A stretch of 7,323 nucleotides of DNA, taken from NCBI GenBank assembly GCA_002425305.1, contig DILZ01000103.1, positions 13,866-21,188 on the forward strand, in the 5' to 3' direction. Source of the DNA: Ruminococcaceae bacterium UBA5579 (GTDB lineage Bacteria > Bacillota > Clostridia > Oscillospirales > Ruminococcaceae). The notes under the pieces are model-generated. The model worked only from the letters and a program-made list of their open reading frames with translations. It ran no database searches and was not told the DNA's origin. Shown here piece by piece: positions 5,240 through 7,323 of the stretch. A program made the translations under genes and the position numbers. Position 1 is the stretch's first letter. Each line of letters begins with the position of its first letter.

Positions 5240-5704
5240 ATGGAAGGTAATAAGGTGAATGTTATCCGCAATGTCATCAGAATTTTGGGCTGCGTCTTTG
5301 CGGTCGTCGCTGCTATAACGGCGTTTGTTTTCAGAAGGATAAAGCAGATTAATTCCATTGATGCTATTCGCAATATGAGCACTTTGTGTATGGTGGCTCG
5401 TATATTTGCGATAGCAATGTTTGCCAGCGCGGTAGTGCTGTTGGTTATCGATCTTGTCACAAAAGCGGCGCCGCCGTCTGTTTCCGGGATCGGTGCGGGA
5501 ATTTCGCTTATCGGCTTTGTCGGAAACTTCATTATCGCTCCTGCATCTACACAGATCGGGTTTAGCGCATACATAATGAAGCATTTGAATATAGTGACTG
5601 GAAAGTTCAACGCTGCTCAGCTCAACATAGGTGCTTATATGATAGTTGCGGCGGGCGTATTTTTGATAAGCTACAACGCAAAATGCATAAAGAGCGGCAC
5701 TTGA
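5240..5704 (+). CDS. Small integral membrane protein of unknown function, 154 aa
   Basis: I do not recognise the family. Four hydrophobic segments are likely membrane helices: about 13-31 (VIRILGCVFAVVAAI), 52-73 (VARIFAIAMFASAVVLLVID), 83-100 (glycine-rich, GIGAGISLIGFVGNF) and 128-146. The short basic loop RRIKQ (32-36) after helix 1 and the K/C-rich tail place charged residues between and after the helices. It has no signal peptide cleavage site. The ATG at 5240 follows TGAGGAG (5226-5232) by 7 bases. An ATG at 5234 is too close to that site, and a TTG at 5225 overlaps it. It is a single-gene transcription unit between its own strong promoter and a terminator at 5729. The direct repeats in the promoter hint at regulated expression. 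Confidence 0.85.
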   Translation: MEGNKVNVIRNVIRILGCVFAVVAAITAFVFRRIKQINSIDAIRNMSTLCMVARIFAIAMFASAVVLLVIDLVTKAAPPSVSGIGAGISLIGFVGNFIIAPASTQIGFSAYIMKHLNIVTGKFNAAQLNIGAYMIVAAGVFLISYNAKCIKSGT

Positions 5705-5728
5705 TTTGGCGGCTTAAATTGAACAGGC

Positions 5729-5759
5729 AAAGCGCGGAGATCGATTCCCGCGCTTTTTT
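5729..5759 (+). terminator. Intrinsic terminator after the membrane protein gene
   Basis: AAAGCGCGG (5729-5737) and CCGCGCTTT (5748-5756) form a perfect 9-bp stem with a 10-base loop. The T-run at 5754-5759 overlaps the end of the stem. It lies 25 bases after the stop of the membrane protein gene and insulates it from nifJ. Confidence 0.92.
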
Positions 5760-5807
5760 GTGCCTTGTCGGCAGACTTCCGAAAAACTTTATGTGTTCTT
5801 TCACCAA

Positions 5808-5833
5808 AATTTCTCAAAATTTTTTTGAAATTC
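5808..5833 (+). promoter_or_regulatory. Possible operator: copy of the 11-base motif beside the nifJ promoter
   Basis: TTTTGAAATTC at 5823-5833 is identical to the arm at 175-185, and one base longer (12 bases) when compared with the reverse complement of 119-130. It ends 2 bases before the -35 box of the nifJ promoter. A degenerate inverted partner (AATTTC, then TC, then AAAA) lies at 5808-5819. The position fits an activator or a blocking regulator, but the DNA here is AT-rich and the regulator is unknown. Confidence 0.35.
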
Positions 5834-5835
5834 TA

Positions 5836-5864
5836 TTGCAAAATGCAAAAAAATGTGCTACAAT
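5836..5864 (+). promoter_or_regulatory. Sigma-A promoter for nifJ
   Basis: TTGCAA (5836-5841), a 17-base spacer and TACAAT (5859-5864) with an extended -10 TG (5856-5857) predict a start near 5871. It lies between the terminator at 5729-5759 and nifJ. The AT-rich run just upstream (5806-5835) could act as an UP-like element. Confidence 0.82.
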
Positions 5865-5870
5865 AGAAGA

Positions 5871-7323
<1,453 letters not shown>

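Overview
The window looks like chromosomal DNA from an anaerobic Clostridia-type Firmicute, most likely of the Ruminococcus/Oscillospiraceae kind. Four things point that way: strong purine-rich ribosome binding sites, a homodimeric-type pyruvate:ferredoxin oxidoreductase, consensus sigma-A promoters, and a moderately GC-rich genome rich in GCG and CGC codons. The taxon is inferred from style and gene content, not from a marker gene. All genes I accept are on the + strand.

Layout. Positions 1-60 hold the tail of an unrecognised gene. A compact signalling cluster follows: a possible 24-codon cationic leader peptide (117-191), an OmpR-family response regulator (195-869), a GNAT acetyltransferase (891-1370), a short-loop membrane histidine kinase (1420-2541) and two small unknown soluble proteins (2538-3002, 2989-3354). 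The kinase and the two unknown genes overlap end to start, which suggests translational coupling. A trans-aconitate methyltransferase gene (tam, 3376-4146) follows after 21 bases. A strong hairpin (about 4147-4195) separates it from purine nucleoside phosphorylase (4240-5070). A textbook promoter (5106-5134) then drives a small four-helix membrane protein (5240-5704) that ends in an intrinsic terminator (5729-5759). A second good promoter (5836-5864) and a roughly 125-base structured leader precede nifJ (pyruvate:ferredoxin oxidoreductase), which runs off the right edge.

How the genes work together. The regulator and kinase form a two-component system. The kinase has almost no extracytoplasmic domain, as in intramembrane-sensing kinases that respond to envelope stress. 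The acetyltransferase and the two unknown proteins sit inside its operon and may be accessory to it. Tam, nucleoside phosphorylase and PFOR are metabolic housekeeping genes and need not be linked to the signalling cluster.

Most unusual observations. (1) A 22-codon in-frame palindromic insertion lies in the kinase ATPase domain, with near-identical 15-base flanks. (2) A small cationic ORF appears to carry the ribosome binding site for the response regulator, which has none of its own. (3) An identical 11-base motif occurs at both ends of that small ORF and again next to the nifJ promoter. (4) Competing hairpins lie upstream of the phosphorylase and nifJ genes. No mobile element, CRISPR array, tRNA or rRNA was seen.
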